Notes: generated from the sequence alone by a model not told the origin. Numbered from the stretch's first letter, positions 27,005-35,853 are shown. The stretch is 64,000 bases of DNA from Pandoraea apista (GCF_001465595.2 NZ_CP013481.2:4836001-4900000); one strand, 5' to 3'. Program-made: numbers and translations.

Positions 27005-27868
27005 TCAGGTCGAAAACTCGGGGATCTCGGGCTTCGCGCCCCACATGCAGAATCCCGTCGGATCGAAGGGGAACTGACGCGGCACATAGGTCGCTTCGTC
27101 TTCCGGCGCAATCTTGCGCACCCCCGTGGAGTACTCGTAGACCATGCCGTCCGGCCCGGCGAAGTACAGGAACATGGCATGCGATGTCGGGTGACGCCCC
27201 GGGCCGAAGCGAATCGGCACGCCCTGTTCGCGCAGGAAGTACCAGGAGCGCATAAGGTCGTCGATACCGTTCACCTGAAAATTCACGTGTTGAATGCCCG
27301 CGCGCGTGGCCGGGAACAGCGCGATTTTGTGGTGCACCTCGTCGATGCGCAGCAGCGGCGCCTCGCCAATGCGATCTGACACGCGGGCGTTGCATACGCT
27401 GGTCCAGAAGGCCTCGTCGCGGCGGGCGTCGGTCGTGCACAGCCCGACATGACTGAACGAATCGATGCCCGCATCGCGCTCGCCGTGATACCGGCGGCCG
27501 GTCTGCGCAGCGCGCAACACCAGTTCGATCCGGTTGCCGGTGGGGTCGCGGAACGTCAGAAAATCGGCCACGCGGCGCATGTCGGCCTCGTCGCGCGTAC
27601 CGCGTCGGAACTCGATGTGCATGGCGTCAAGCTGCGCGGCAGCGGCGTCGAAATGCGCATCGCTGGCGATGTCGAACGCGACCGTGTGGTCGGCGGGATC
27701 GCCCTCGAAATAGCACACCGAATGATCGCGGCTGTCGCTGCGAAGGAATACGTAACCGGCCTCCCGGCGCACTTCCTGCAACCCGAGAATGGAGCGCGCA
27801 TAGCGTACGGCACCCTCGAGGTCGCGCGTGCCCAGCCGCACGTAGCGAATGTCGTGCAGATTGATCAC
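27005..27868 (-). CDS. type I extradiol (VOC-family) ring-cleavage dioxygenase
   Basis: A 287-residue two-domain vicinal-oxygen-chelate dioxygenase. The Fe(II) ligands of the C-terminal module are visible as His in FSHVGLCT, His in IQHVNFQV and Glu in MVYEYSTG, matching BphC/CmtC-type catechol dioxygenases; further active-site residues appear in HPTSHAMFLYFAGPDG. Start is GTG 27868 with AGGAG 8 bases upstream. Adjacent to a class II aldolase-like decarboxylase, it most resembles the 2,3-dihydroxy-p-cumate/2,3-dihydroxybenzoate 3,4-dioxygenase step. The exact substrate is inference. It is the first structural gene behind a same-strand LysR gene. Confidence 0.85.
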   Translation of the reverse strand: MINLHDIRYVRLGTRDLEGAVRYARSILGLQEVRREAGYVFLRSDSRDHSVCYFEGDPADHTVAFDIASDAHFDAAAAQLDAMHIEFRRGTRDEADMRRVADFLTFRDPTGNRIELVLRAAQTGRRYHGERDAGIDSFSHVGLCTTDARRDEAFWTSVCNARVSDRIGEAPLLRIDEVHHKIALFPATRAGIQHVNFQVNGIDDLMRSWYFLREQGVPIRFGPGRHPTSHAMFLYFAGPDGMVYEYSTGVRKIAPEDEATYVPRQFPFDPTGFCMWGAKPEIPEFST

Positions 27869-27945
27869 CGCTTGTCTCCTGCGGATATTGTGTGAGTCCC
27901 GGACACTCGCCCGGTGACTGTTATGTCGTGGAGATACGATAAGGA

Positions 27946-27993
27946 TTGGCGTCGAATGACGCCAACAAATTGCGTAAATGCGGGGTATTTACG
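27946..27993. promoter_or_regulatory. two inverted repeats upstream of the extradiol dioxygenase operon
   Basis: In the 212-base gap between the LysR stop and the dioxygenase start, TTGGCGTC (27946-27953) and GACGCCAA (27958-27965) form a perfect dyad. CGTAAAT (27973-27979) and ATTTACG (27987-27993) form another, which contains the T-N11-A pattern of LysR sites. They lie 78-125 bases upstream of the start, where LTTR activator sites usually are. Confidence 0.5.
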
Positions 27994-28080
27994 GCGTGAA
28001 TTGGGGGTGCAGCATAGGCGCGCCGGCGTACCCCTCAGCTTGCAGCGCGGCTTGTCACGCGGCGAAACGAGAAGGAGGGA

Positions 28081-29001
28081 TCAGTCTTCGCCGTGGAACA
28101 GGCGGAAGATGGTGCTGCGCAACCAGCGATGACCGGCGTCGGTGTGAAAGCGTTCGTGCCAGAGTTGCGAGATGTCGAACTCGGGGCCGTCGAACGGCAG
28201 CGCATAAGTGCGCAGATCGGCCGCGACTTTGAGCGCGCGTCCGAGTCGTGTCGGCACGCAGACCACGAGGTCGCTCGCGGCGATCAGCGCCGAGAGTCCC
28301 ATCGAATGCGCCATGCGCAGTGCAACGTGGCGCTGGCGTCCCGCCTGTGCAAACCAATGTTCGACGGCCGTCTCGAAGACATCGTGGTGACCCGCCGTCG
28401 GACGATACACGGCGTGTGCGGCGTTAAGGAACGCTTCGCTCGTCAGTTGTTCGCGAATCGCAGGATGCCCGTCGCGAACAAGCGCGACGTAATGCTCTCG
28501 AAACAGACGCTGCTGGTGAAATCCCGACGAGAACCGGGTGAAGAGTCCGAGCGTGAGGTCGATGTCACCCATCGCCATGGCGTTCTGTGCCTCGCGCGGC
28601 GTGGTGTCGACGGTGACGATACGCACGCCCGGCGCCTCCACCGCTAACGTGGCCATCAGCTTGGGCATGAAAATCAACTGACCGATATCGCTCAGATACA
28701 GGCGGAAGGTGCGTTGCGCGTTCGCAGGCACAAAGTCCTGCGGCGCTTCCACCGCACCGCGAATCAGACCGAGACCTTCGGTGACGGGCGGCGCGAGCGT
28801 GAGAGCGAGATCGGTCGGCAACATGCCTTGCGGCGTCTTGACGAACAGCGGGTCGCCAAACGCGAGGCGCAGTCGTTTGAGCGCGTTGCTCACGGCCGAT
28901 TGCGTAAGGTTCAGTTCCTCTGCGGTGACGGTCGTACTGCGCGTGCGCAGCAACGACTCGAACACGAGCAACAGGTTGAGGTCGAGCGAGCGTAAGTTCA
29001 T
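28081..29001 (-). CDS. LysR-family regulator (NahR/NodD-like), probable regulator of the extradiol operon
   Basis: 306 residues. The HTH (LRSLDLNLLLVFESLLRTRS, LNLTQSAVSNALKRLRLAFG) has the NodD/NahR/LinR style, in which the effector domain often binds an aromatic acid. The pattern DPLFVKTPQGMLPT after the HTH is characteristic. It reads in the same direction as the dioxygenase/decarboxylase/transporter/porin set 212 bases downstream, and candidate sites lie in between. Not divergent, so the assignment is somewhat weaker than for classical LTTR pairs. Confidence 0.88.
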   Translation of the reverse strand: MNLRSLDLNLLLVFESLLRTRSTTVTAEELNLTQSAVSNALKRLRLAFGDPLFVKTPQGMLPTDLALTLAPPVTEGLGLIRGAVEAPQDFVPANAQRTFRLYLSDIGQLIFMPKLMATLAVEAPGVRIVTVDTTPREAQNAMAMGDIDLTLGLFTRFSSGFHQQRLFREHYVALVRDGHPAIREQLTSEAFLNAAHAVYRPTAGHHDVFETAVEHWFAQAGRQRHVALRMAHSMGLSALIAASDLVVCVPTRLGRALKVAADLRTYALPFDGPEFDISQLWHERFHTDAGHRWLRSTIFRLFHGED

Positions 29002-29145
29002 GCCCAGCCGTGCAGTCCTGCAAGAAGCGTTACGACCCTTGGGGGCAAGTCGCCCAAGGCGGTGAGGTCCCGCATTTTAGGCAACGTCCGCCAACGTGGG
29101 CAGTGCGGGAAACCCCGCCCATGCGCGCCGTCTCGTTCGTGGTAT

Positions 29146-30045
29146 TTACGTGCGCGCGCCGGAACGCGCCGCTTCATGCAGGCGTGCAATGACTTCCAGC
29201 ACTTCGGGGCGCTTCTCGCGCTTGGCCGTCACGATGTGGTACCGCAACGGGCACCCGACTTCGATGCCCGATAACCGCGTGAGGCGGCTGCGAGCAATCC
29301 ATGCGTCGGCCAGCGGCGCACGAGCCAGCGCAATGCCCAGTCCTGCTTCGGCCGCCGCCAGCACAACGGTGTAATCCTCAAAGCGCCGGTCACGCGCGCG
29401 CGGACGCAACGAAACGCCCTGCGCGCTACACCACGCACGCCAGCCCGTCAGGTCGGAATCGTGCAGCAATGGCATCGCCAGCATGTCCGACGCGCTCGCC
29501 CCTTCGAGACGCCGCGCAATCTCCGGCGAGGCGATCGGGTACAGGGTCTCGTCCATCAATGGCTCGGCATCGACACTGGCCCAGCCACCCCGGCCATAGC
29601 GCAACGCAATGTCGACCTCTCCTGCCCCCACGTCAGCGTTGCGGTGCTCGGTCGTGACCTGAATGTCGATGAACGGCTCGCCCGCTTCGAGCGAACGCAA
29701 CCGTTCGAGCAACCAGAGCTTGGCGAACGACGGCACCACGCTCAAACGCACGGCCGGCGCTTTACGGGCCTGATGCCACTGATCCGCTGCGGCATCGATC
29801 ACGTCGAACGCATGCTCGATGCGCCCCAGAAATCGCTGGCCGTCGCAGGTCAGACTGACACCCCGGGCATGCCGCTCGAACAGCGCGCAGCCGAGCCAGT
29901 TCTCGACCGCGCTGACCCGGCGGCTGATCGCACCATGCGTGAGGCCGCTTGCGTCGGCCGCCGCCGTGAATGAGCCGTGACGGGCGACAAGGCAGACGGT
30001 CTCCAGATTGGCCAGCGGCGGACGGGCGCGGTGCGAAGTGTTCAT
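29146..30045 (-). CDS. LysR-family regulator (GcvA-like)
   Basis: A 299-residue LTTR. The HTH (NLETVCLVARHGSFTAAADA, LTHGAISRRVSAVENWLGCALFERHARG) and effector domain with DIALRYGRGGW resemble GcvA/AmpR-group regulators. It is divergent from the glutathione transferase at 30261 with a 215-base spacer that contains a perfect inverted repeat (30089-30108), so it likely controls that gene. ATG 30045 is preferred over an upstream in-frame start whose leader is Arg-rich and atypical. Confidence 0.87.
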   Translation of the reverse strand: MNTSHRARPPLANLETVCLVARHGSFTAAADASGLTHGAISRRVSAVENWLGCALFERHARGVSLTCDGQRFLGRIEHAFDVIDAAADQWHQARKAPAVRLSVVPSFAKLWLLERLRSLEAGEPFIDIQVTTEHRNADVGAGEVDIALRYGRGGWASVDAEPLMDETLYPIASPEIARRLEGASASDMLAMPLLHDSDLTGWRAWCSAQGVSLRPRARDRRFEDYTVVLAAAEAGLGIALARAPLADAWIARSRLTRLSGIEVGCPLRYHIVTAKREKRPEVLEVIARLHEAARSGART

Positions 30046-30088
30046 GGGGCGACGGACGAATGACGAGTGACGAATGGAGAAGGACACG

Positions 30089-30108
30089 CCTTGAGACAAG
30101 CCTCAAGG
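30089..30108. promoter_or_regulatory. candidate LysR operator between LysR and glutathione transferase genes
   Basis: CCTTGAG (30089-30095) and CTCAAGG (30102-30108) form a perfect dyad with a 6-base centre. A second, imperfect dyad (AGCTTACTG and CAGTAGCT) follows near 30126-30155. Both lie in the divergent spacer. Confidence 0.45.
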
Positions 30109-30260
30109 TGTGAATACAGATCACAGCTTACTGGCGATTTGTGCAGTAGCTTAGCACCGGGCGGGTGCGGCAAGATGGAGGCTTGGCGGGCCGTTGCGCC
30201 AACAGGCATGCCCCTGCGGCATGCACCGCCGCCCCGCGTTTCCCATCACAGGAGTCCATC

Positions 30261-30932
30261 GTGTCAGTCGTTGCCCCCGCCTCGTTCACGCTCTATGTTG
30301 ACGCTCAGTTCACGAGCCCCTACGCCCTGTCGGTCTTCGTCACACTGCGTGAGAAGGGACTGCCGTTCGATCTGCGCACCGTCGATCTCGGTCAGGGCGC
30401 GCACCACGAAACCGGCTACGCGGAGATGTCGCTCACGCGCCGCGTTCCTACGCTCGTGCACGGCGACTTCACGCTGTCCGAGTCGTCGGCCATTACCGAG
30501 TACCTCGAAACGATTTCGCCGGCGGTGCCGGTCTATCCGGCTAACGTGCGCGAGCGTGCCCGGGCGCGTCAGGTGCAGGCGTGGTTACGCAGCGATCTGG
30601 GTGTCTTGCGCGAGGAGCGTTCGACGGAAGGGATCTTCTATGGGCCGTCGCAAAGGCCACTCTCCGACGCGGGCTATGCTGCGGCGAGCAAGCTGATCGC
30701 CATTGCCCAGAGCCTGCTGCCCGATGGCCGCATGTCGCTATTCGACACATGGTGCATTGCAGACGTGGATCTCGCGCTGATGCTCAACCGCCTCGTGTAC
30801 AACGACGACGTGGTTCCGCCCGCGCTGGCCGAGTACGCGCGCCGTCAGTTCGGGCGGGCGGCGGTGCAGGAGTGGATCGCGATGTCGCGCCCTCCACGCC
30901 CGGGCGACGTAGCCGGCAGCAAGGCGGCCTGA
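30261..30932 (+). CDS. yfcF: glutathione transferase (YfcF-like)
   Basis: 223 residues from GTG 30261, which follows AGGAG by 6 bases. The thioredoxin-like domain opens FTLYVDAQFTSPYALSVFVTLREKGLPF and has TRRVPTLVHGDFTLSESSAITEYLE, closely matching the YfcF subgroup known for glutathione-dependent peroxidase activity in the oxidative-stress response. The C-terminal domain includes DTWCIADVDLALMLNRL. It is cytoplasmic and transcribed away from a LysR gene that probably controls it. The physiological substrate is unknown. Confidence 0.85.
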   Translation: MSVVAPASFTLYVDAQFTSPYALSVFVTLREKGLPFDLRTVDLGQGAHHETGYAEMSLTRRVPTLVHGDFTLSESSAITEYLETISPAVPVYPANVRERARARQVQAWLRSDLGVLREERSTEGIFYGPSQRPLSDAGYAAASKLIAIAQSLLPDGRMSLFDTWCIADVDLALMLNRLVYNDDVVPPALAEYARRQFGRAAVQEWIAMSRPPRPGDVAGSKAA

Positions 30933-30957
30933 GCGATATTGCCTGCCGGGTGGTCCG

Positions 30958-31311
30958 TCAGGCAGCACCCATCGCCAGCCGTTGGCGGCGAATGTGAATG
31001 TGCAGCAGGACCAGCAAACGGTGCGGGCAGTCGTCGCGCAAGGCGACACTGGCCCGGCCGCGCACACCGTGCAAGGTAGCGTGACGCGACGCAAGCGCCG
31101 CCCGATAGGCCGATGCCGCAGTCGAGCGTGCCGCGAGCAACAGCAACAGTAATGAGGCCGCCATCGCAATCCGAAAATCGGACGAAGTGAAGATTCGTTC
31201 GGGCACATCGAACACAAGCATGGCGATCACGACACAGGCATCTATGCAGGCGGCCCCCAGCGAGGCCACGAGCAGGTAAGCGCGCAACATCCGAATCGTT
31301 GACGATTTCAT
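30958..31311 (-). CDS. small two-helix membrane protein of unknown function
   Basis: 117 residues with two hydrophobic segments, about 9-34 (AYLLVASLGAACIDACVVIAML) trimmed by family boundaries and about 47-61 (AMAASLLLLLLAA), then a basic, histidine/arginine-rich cytoplasmic tail. GAGGAG lies 6 bases before ATG 31311, so translation is well supported. No domain recognised. It converges with the glutathione transferase (25-base gap). Confidence 0.6.
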   Translation of the reverse strand: MKSSTIRMLRAYLLVASLGAACIDACVVIAMLVFDVPERIFTSSDFRIAMAASLLLLLLAARSTAASAYRAALASRHATLHGVRGRASVALRDDCPHRLLVLLHIHIRRQRLAMGAA

Positions 31312-31732
31312 CTGTCTCCTCTCCCTTTGCTGTCATTGCGCGGGAGTGCCCCCGATCTGCGGCAGCTCGCGCGAAGACGAGCCGTCGGCAGCCCCGGGGC
31401 ACTCCCGACATCATCCGCTTCTGATGTTAAATGTCGAGCCCCTTCGGCGATGTGAATGGAAACGCTTTTTTACACATCTTTACCGCAGCGTACGGGCACC
31501 TTGTGGCAGGCGCCACCGCAGCGCCCTTCCGCAAATTTCCGCACTTTTCTACCAAAAATCAGACTAATTTCGATGTTTTTCGGCGCCATTTTCGCGAAAA
31601 CCCCGGTGTGACGGCTTGAGCGGTGAATTCAGTCGACAGGCAGGGGGCGAAAGGAGGAAAATATCGCCACCTTGCCGTTTACGTTAACGGCACTGACGAC
31701 TGAAGCCACCTCTGCCGAGACATTGAAGAAAC
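31312..31732. other. 421-bp AT-rich divergent region upstream of ilvE
   Basis: No gene seen. The part from about 31430 to 31610 is clearly more AT-rich than the surroundings and has a palindromic TTTTCGCGAAAA at 31589-31600. GCCGTT (31674-31679) and AACGGC (31686-31691) form a dyad about 50 bases before ilvE. An AGGAGG at 31652-31657 has no ATG behind it. It presumably carries the ilvE promoter and that of the small membrane protein. Confidence 0.45.
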
Positions 31733-32830
31733 ATGAGCGCCGATAATCAATTGCGTTTTGTCGTGGAGCCGCACGCCAACCCCACCCCCGCCGACCAGAT
31801 CGCCGCCAAGCTGGCGAACCCGGTGTTCGGCCGCGTATTCACGGACCACATGGTCACGATCCGCTGGACCGAAGGCACGGGCTGGCATGACGCGAAAGTC
31901 GAAGCGCGCCGCCCGTTCGAAATCGATCCGGCGTGCGCCGTGCTGCACTACGCACAGGAAATCTTCGAAGGCATGAAGGCCTACCGTGGCGAAGACGGCA
32001 AGATTTCGCTGTTCCGCCCGCAAGCCAATGCCAGGCGTTTCCGGGAATCCGCACAGCGCATGTCGATGGCCGAACTGCCGGAAGCCGTGTTCCTCGAAGC
32101 GGTGGAAAAGCTGGTCGACATCGACCGCGCATGGATTCCGGGCGCAGAAGGCAGCAGCCTCTACATTCGTCCGTTCATGTTCGCCTCGGAGAGCTTCCTG
32201 GGCGTGCGCGCGGCACACGAGTACATCTTCTGCGTGATCGCCTGCCCGGTCGGCCCGTACTTCAAGCCGGGCAAGTCGGCCGTGACCGTGTGGGTCTCGG
32301 ACCAGTACACGCGCGCAGCGCCGGGCGGTACGGGCGCTGCCAAGTGCGGCGGCAACTACGCCGCCAGCCTGATCGCGCAGACCGAAGCCAGCGCGAAGGG
32401 CTGCGATCAGGTCGTATTCCTCGACGCCGCACAACATCGCTGGATCGAAGAACTGGGCGGCATGAACGTCTTCTTCGTGATGGACGACGGTTCGCTCCAG
32501 ACACCGCCGCTCTCCGGCACGATCCTGCCGGGCATCACGCGTGCCTCGATCATCGAGCTGGCCAGGCGCGAAGGTCTGCGCGTGAACGAAACGCCTTACG
32601 AGTTTGCCCAGTGGCAAGCCGATGCGGCCAGCGGCCGTGTGAAGGAAACGTTCGCCTGCGGTACCGCTGCGGTCGTCACGGCTATCGGTCAGGTGCGTCA
32701 CGCCAAGGGCGAATTCAGCATTGCCGACGGCGGCGAAGGCCCGGTCACGAAGCGCATCCGCGATCAACTCACGGGCATTCAACGTGGCAAGGTCGCCGAT
32801 CCGTTCGGCTGGGTGCACTACGTCGCGTAA
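31733..32830 (+). CDS. ilvE: branched-chain amino acid aminotransferase
   Basis: A 365-residue fold-type IV PLP enzyme (BCAT type II, eukaryote-like length). The PLP-binding lysine lies in the GGTGAAKCGGNYAASL region; other family marks are HYAQEIFEGMKAYRGEDGK, SLYIRPFMFASE, LGGMNVFFVMDDG and TPPLSGTILPGITR. It transfers amino groups between glutamate and the 2-oxoacids of valine, leucine and isoleucine. It stands alone. Housekeeping gene. Confidence 0.95.
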   Translation: MSADNQLRFVVEPHANPTPADQIAAKLANPVFGRVFTDHMVTIRWTEGTGWHDAKVEARRPFEIDPACAVLHYAQEIFEGMKAYRGEDGKISLFRPQANARRFRESAQRMSMAELPEAVFLEAVEKLVDIDRAWIPGAEGSSLYIRPFMFASESFLGVRAAHEYIFCVIACPVGPYFKPGKSAVTVWVSDQYTRAAPGGTGAAKCGGNYAASLIAQTEASAKGCDQVVFLDAAQHRWIEELGGMNVFFVMDDGSLQTPPLSGTILPGITRASIIELARREGLRVNETPYEFAQWQADAASGRVKETFACGTAAVVTAIGQVRHAKGEFSIADGGEGPVTKRIRDQLTGIQRGKVADPFGWVHYVA

Positions 32831-32887
32831 TCGCGCACTCACCCTGCGCGAAGCCGTTCGTTAAGCCTCTGCGTATTTCGACATAAC

Positions 32888-32932
32888 AAGCTGTGAAGCT
32901 GTGAAGCTGCGCGTCGCCCGAGACAGCGACGC
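32888..32932. repeat. 8-bp tandem repeat and hairpin after ilvE
   Basis: AAGCTGTG repeats twice and a third time with one change at 32888-32911. It runs into a GCGTCGC/GCGACGC hairpin (32911-32917 with 32926-32932). The hairpin could be a weak terminator for ilvE; no T-run follows. Confidence 0.5.
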
Positions 32933-33006
32933 GGGAAATCATCGGCGGCGCGTCACGACACCAGGAGAGTCGGACGCGCCGTCTTGTCGTACTTGACTTA
33001 CAGATC

Positions 33007-33654
33007 ATGAAACACGATACGGGCGCTGTATCCAGCGCCATTGCGGCAACCGACACAATCGGCGTTCCGCACTCCGTGCTCGAAGACATCTATGCGATGG
33101 TCATCGGCATGGCATTTGTGGTGGTCGGTCTGGTGCTGCTCAAGGCTGCCGGGTTGGTCACCGGTGGCGTGGCCGGTATCGCACTGCTCGCCTCTTACGT
33201 CTTCCCCCTACCGGTAGGCACCATCTTCACGCTGGTGAACATACCGTTCTTCCTGTTCGCGTATTTCACGATGGGCCCGCGCTTCGCGCTCAAGTCCACC
33301 GTTGCGAGCTTCGGCATCACGTTCGCCCTTGCGGCCATGCCGCAGACGTTCAACGTCGCCTTCGTCAATCCTGTGTTCGCTGCGTTTGTTGGCGGCACCC
33401 TGTGCGGCATGGGCATTCTGGCGCTCGCCCGGCACGGCGCCGGCGTGGGTGGCACCGGCATCGTCACCCTGTGGCTGCAACGCGAGCGCGGCATCAACGC
33501 AGGTATCTCGCAGGTGTGTATCGACGCGACGATTCTGCTCGTCTCGCTGACGACGATCCCGGCGGGACGTGTCGCCTGGTCCGCCCTGTCTGCCATCGCC
33601 ATGAGCGCGATGGTCGTGGCGTGGCATCGGCCGGGGCGTTACACGGGGCGATAG
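33007..33654 (+). CDS. YitT/DUF161-family integral membrane protein
   Basis: 215 residues with about five to six transmembrane helices. Family marks: LEDIYAMVIGMAFVVVGLVLLKAAGLVTGGVAGIALL at the start (helix 1-2 with the GGVAGI turn) and GGTLCGMGILALARHGAGVGGTGIVTLWL in the second half. YitT-type proteins are polytopic membrane proteins of unresolved transport function. It ends 8 bases from the convergent LysR gene. Function unknown. Confidence 0.8.
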   Translation: MKHDTGAVSSAIAATDTIGVPHSVLEDIYAMVIGMAFVVVGLVLLKAAGLVTGGVAGIALLASYVFPLPVGTIFTLVNIPFFLFAYFTMGPRFALKSTVASFGITFALAAMPQTFNVAFVNPVFAAFVGGTLCGMGILALARHGAGVGGTGIVTLWLQRERGINAGISQVCIDATILLVSLTTIPAGRVAWSALSAIAMSAMVVAWHRPGRYTGR

Positions 33655-33662
33655 CCCTGCGG

Positions 33663-34568
33663 TTACCGGTCTCTCGGCCGGTACGCACTCGCCTGAGTCA
33701 GCAGCCACTCGCGAAACACGCTCAGTGGCTGCCCGTGCGTGAGTTCCGTCGGATAAACGAGGTAATACGCCGACCCGGCCACGCTCTTCACGTCGAACGG
33801 GATCGTCAGCCCAAGGCTCGCCAACTGCCCTTCGACAAAGAACTTGGGCACCAGCGCAATGCCAAGCCCCGCCGCCGCCCCCGCAATCAGCATGGTGTGG
33901 AGTTCGTAGCGCACGCCTTGCAATGCCCGGTTGTCTTCAATGCGCTGTTCCGCGAACCATTGCGTCCACGCGCTGGGACGCGTCGTCGAGTGCAGCAGCG
34001 GGTACATGAGCAGATCCGCCGCGCTGCGCACCGGTCCCTTCAAGAGCGACGGACGGCACACCGGCACCACTTCTTCCCCGAACAGATAGTCGGATGACGT
34101 GCCCGGCCACGTCGGTTGCCCGAAGTGAATGGCCGCTTCGAAGTGTGTCTCGTCGAACGTAAAAAGGTCGGTATGCACGCCCATGTTCACGCGAACGTCG
34201 GGGTGCCGGTCGTCGAAGTCTTTCATTCTCGGAATCAACCACTCGGACGCGAACGTCGGCAGCACCGCCAGCTCGAGGTAACCGCCACCGCTGCCGTGCG
34301 CCATGATAGCGAGCGTGTCGCGATCGAGTTGCTCCAGCGTACGACGCACCTGCGTGCCATACAGACGCCCGGCGCGCGTGAGCACCACTCGCTGCTTTGC
34401 GCGGACGAACAGCCGCACGCCAAGCTGCGCCTCCAGCGTGGCGATCTGGCGCGACACGGCGCTTTCCGTCAGAAACAGCTCGCGCGCCGCATGGGTAAAG
34501 CTCTCATGACGCGCGGCCGCCTCGAAGGCCAATAGCGCCGCCGTGCCGGGTGTCTTGAATTTGCGCAT
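33663..34568 (-). CDS. LysR-family regulator (GcvA-like), probable regulator of the lysine-catabolic genes
   Basis: 301 residues. N-terminal HTH TAALLAFEAAARHESFTHAARELFLTESAVSRQIATLE (residues 9-45, shown in part) and an effector domain with FEAAIHFGQPTWPG, typical of the GcvA group. It is divergent from the 2-oxoadipate dioxygenase gene across about 170 bases, which makes it the likely controller of the hglS-amaB-aminotransferase set. The effector could be a lysine catabolite; inference only. Confidence 0.87.
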   Translation of the reverse strand: MRKFKTPGTAALLAFEAAARHESFTHAARELFLTESAVSRQIATLEAQLGVRLFVRAKQRVVLTRAGRLYGTQVRRTLEQLDRDTLAIMAHGSGGGYLELAVLPTFASEWLIPRMKDFDDRHPDVRVNMGVHTDLFTFDETHFEAAIHFGQPTWPGTSSDYLFGEEVVPVCRPSLLKGPVRSAADLLMYPLLHSTTRPSAWTQWFAEQRIEDNRALQGVRYELHTMLIAGAAAGLGIALVPKFFVEGQLASLGLTIPFDVKSVAGSAYYLVYPTELTHGQPLSVFREWLLTQASAYRPRDR

Positions 34569-34736
34569 GTTGATTCCTAAAACGCATCAAGTGGCAATTT
34601 TATCTCGCTTTACGGGCGCAGCATCCCTTCCAATAATGCTGTCACTGCAAGAAGGTATGGGGTGACTCGCCCCAAGCCATGCCCCCAACACCCTGCGGCG
34701 CTGCAAGAGGCGGCGTCCACCCTGCGAGACAATCCG

Positions 34737-35762
34737 ATGCGCAATGCCAATGTGCAGTCCTTGCTGGTTTCCCTGCTTGGGGAAGCGCGAACCGATGCCC
34801 TCTTCGCCACGCTCAATTCGCCGTCGTTCCTGGTCGACTGCGAGCCGGGCCGCGTGACCCGCGCCGAACTGGCGCAGGCCATGAACATGGTCTTGTTCGA
34901 GGGACTGCTGGCGCGCTCGCCAAACGGCCGCACCTATACCGAAGAGGCGATTGCCGCTGGCGGCAGCGTCTACTTCGATCACGGTGCGTTGCGCACGGTG
35001 CGCTGGGCACACAACGGCGCCCTGCCGCCGGGCGAAGCCGCGTTCACGCGCATCCTGCGTCCGCTGGGCTTCCGTCTGAACGGCCGCTATCCGCTCGACC
35101 GCCTCGGCATGACCGGGCGTGCTTATGCGCATGAAGACGCCCCCGAAGAGATCTCGCAGTTCTTTGTGAGCGAATTGCACCCGGAGCGATTTTCCGAGAC
35201 GTTCCAGCAAGCCGTATCGCGCGTGGTCGGTACGTCGAAAGACCCTCTCACGCCGGCGGCCGTCGGTCAGCTCTGGGAACTGGAGCGCGACGGCACGCTG
35301 CCACTGGAAAGCGCACAGGCGTTGCTGCCAGTGATCGTGGGGGCGTTCGCCCGTCAGCACGACGTGCCTAGCGAAGCCGATTACGAACTGCTGCTTGCCG
35401 AATCCGCTGAAATGGCGTGGATCGCGACCGAAGGCAATGCCTTCAACCATGCGACCGATCGCGTGGAAGACGTGTTCGCCTTGTCTGACGCCGAAAAGGC
35501 CAAGGGCCGCCCGATGAAGCCCGAGGTCGAGCGTTCACGCTCCGGCCGCGTGTTTCAGACGGCGTATCGCGCCGACACCGTGCGACGCGAGTTCCGTGGC
35601 AAGAACGGCGAGATTGTCACGCGAGAAGTGCCGGGCTCGTTCTATGAGTTCATCACGCGTCATCGCGAGTACGACACCGTCAAGCGCTGCTGGAAGATCG
35701 ATCTGCGATTCGATGCGGGCAACGCACAGGGAATTTTCAAGATGACGGCCAACGCCAAGTAA
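34737..35762 (+). CDS. hglS: 2-oxoadipate dioxygenase/decarboxylase (HglS/YdcJ, DUF1338 family)
   Basis: About 341 residues from ATG 34737; GTG 34662 would add 25 residues and has a GAAGG site, so the start is uncertain. It carries the DUF1338 metal residues: His 82 in YFDHGALRTVRW, a second His in NAFNHATDRVEDVF and the Glu region in SFYEFITRHREYD; GRAYAHEDAPEEISQFFVSEL is also diagnostic. The Pseudomonas putida enzyme converts 2-oxoadipate, O2-dependently, to D-2-hydroxyglutarate in lysine breakdown. Its neighbours encode the two preceding steps, strongly supporting that role. Confidence 0.88.
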   Translation: MRNANVQSLLVSLLGEARTDALFATLNSPSFLVDCEPGRVTRAELAQAMNMVLFEGLLARSPNGRTYTEEAIAAGGSVYFDHGALRTVRWAHNGALPPGEAAFTRILRPLGFRLNGRYPLDRLGMTGRAYAHEDAPEEISQFFVSELHPERFSETFQQAVSRVVGTSKDPLTPAAVGQLWELERDGTLPLESAQALLPVIVGAFARQHDVPSEADYELLLAESAEMAWIATEGNAFNHATDRVEDVFALSDAEKAKGRPMKPEVERSRSGRVFQTAYRADTVRREFRGKNGEIVTREVPGSFYEFITRHREYDTVKRCWKIDLRFDAGNAQGIFKMTANAK

Positions 35763-35801
35763 CCGGGGCCGGGCAAACTGCACGACAGAACGAGCCGACC
35801 A

Positions 35802-35828
35802 AAGCAACCTAAGCAACCTAAGCAACCG
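35802..35828. repeat. 9-bp tandem repeat (AAGCAACCT, three copies)
   Basis: AAGCAACCT at 35802-35810 and 35811-35819, then AAGCAACCG at 35820-35828, in the 189-base gap between hglS and the aldehyde dehydrogenase. Function unknown; replication slippage is a sufficient explanation. Confidence 0.75.
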
Positions 35829-35853
35829 AACCCAATGAGGCCGGGTGGCCTTC

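Noticed and set aside
31672..31752. Short TTG-initiated leader peptide before ilvE
   Set aside because: The AGGAGG is 14 bases from the TTG, the peptide is not rich in branched-chain residues, and there is no terminator/anti-terminator pair.
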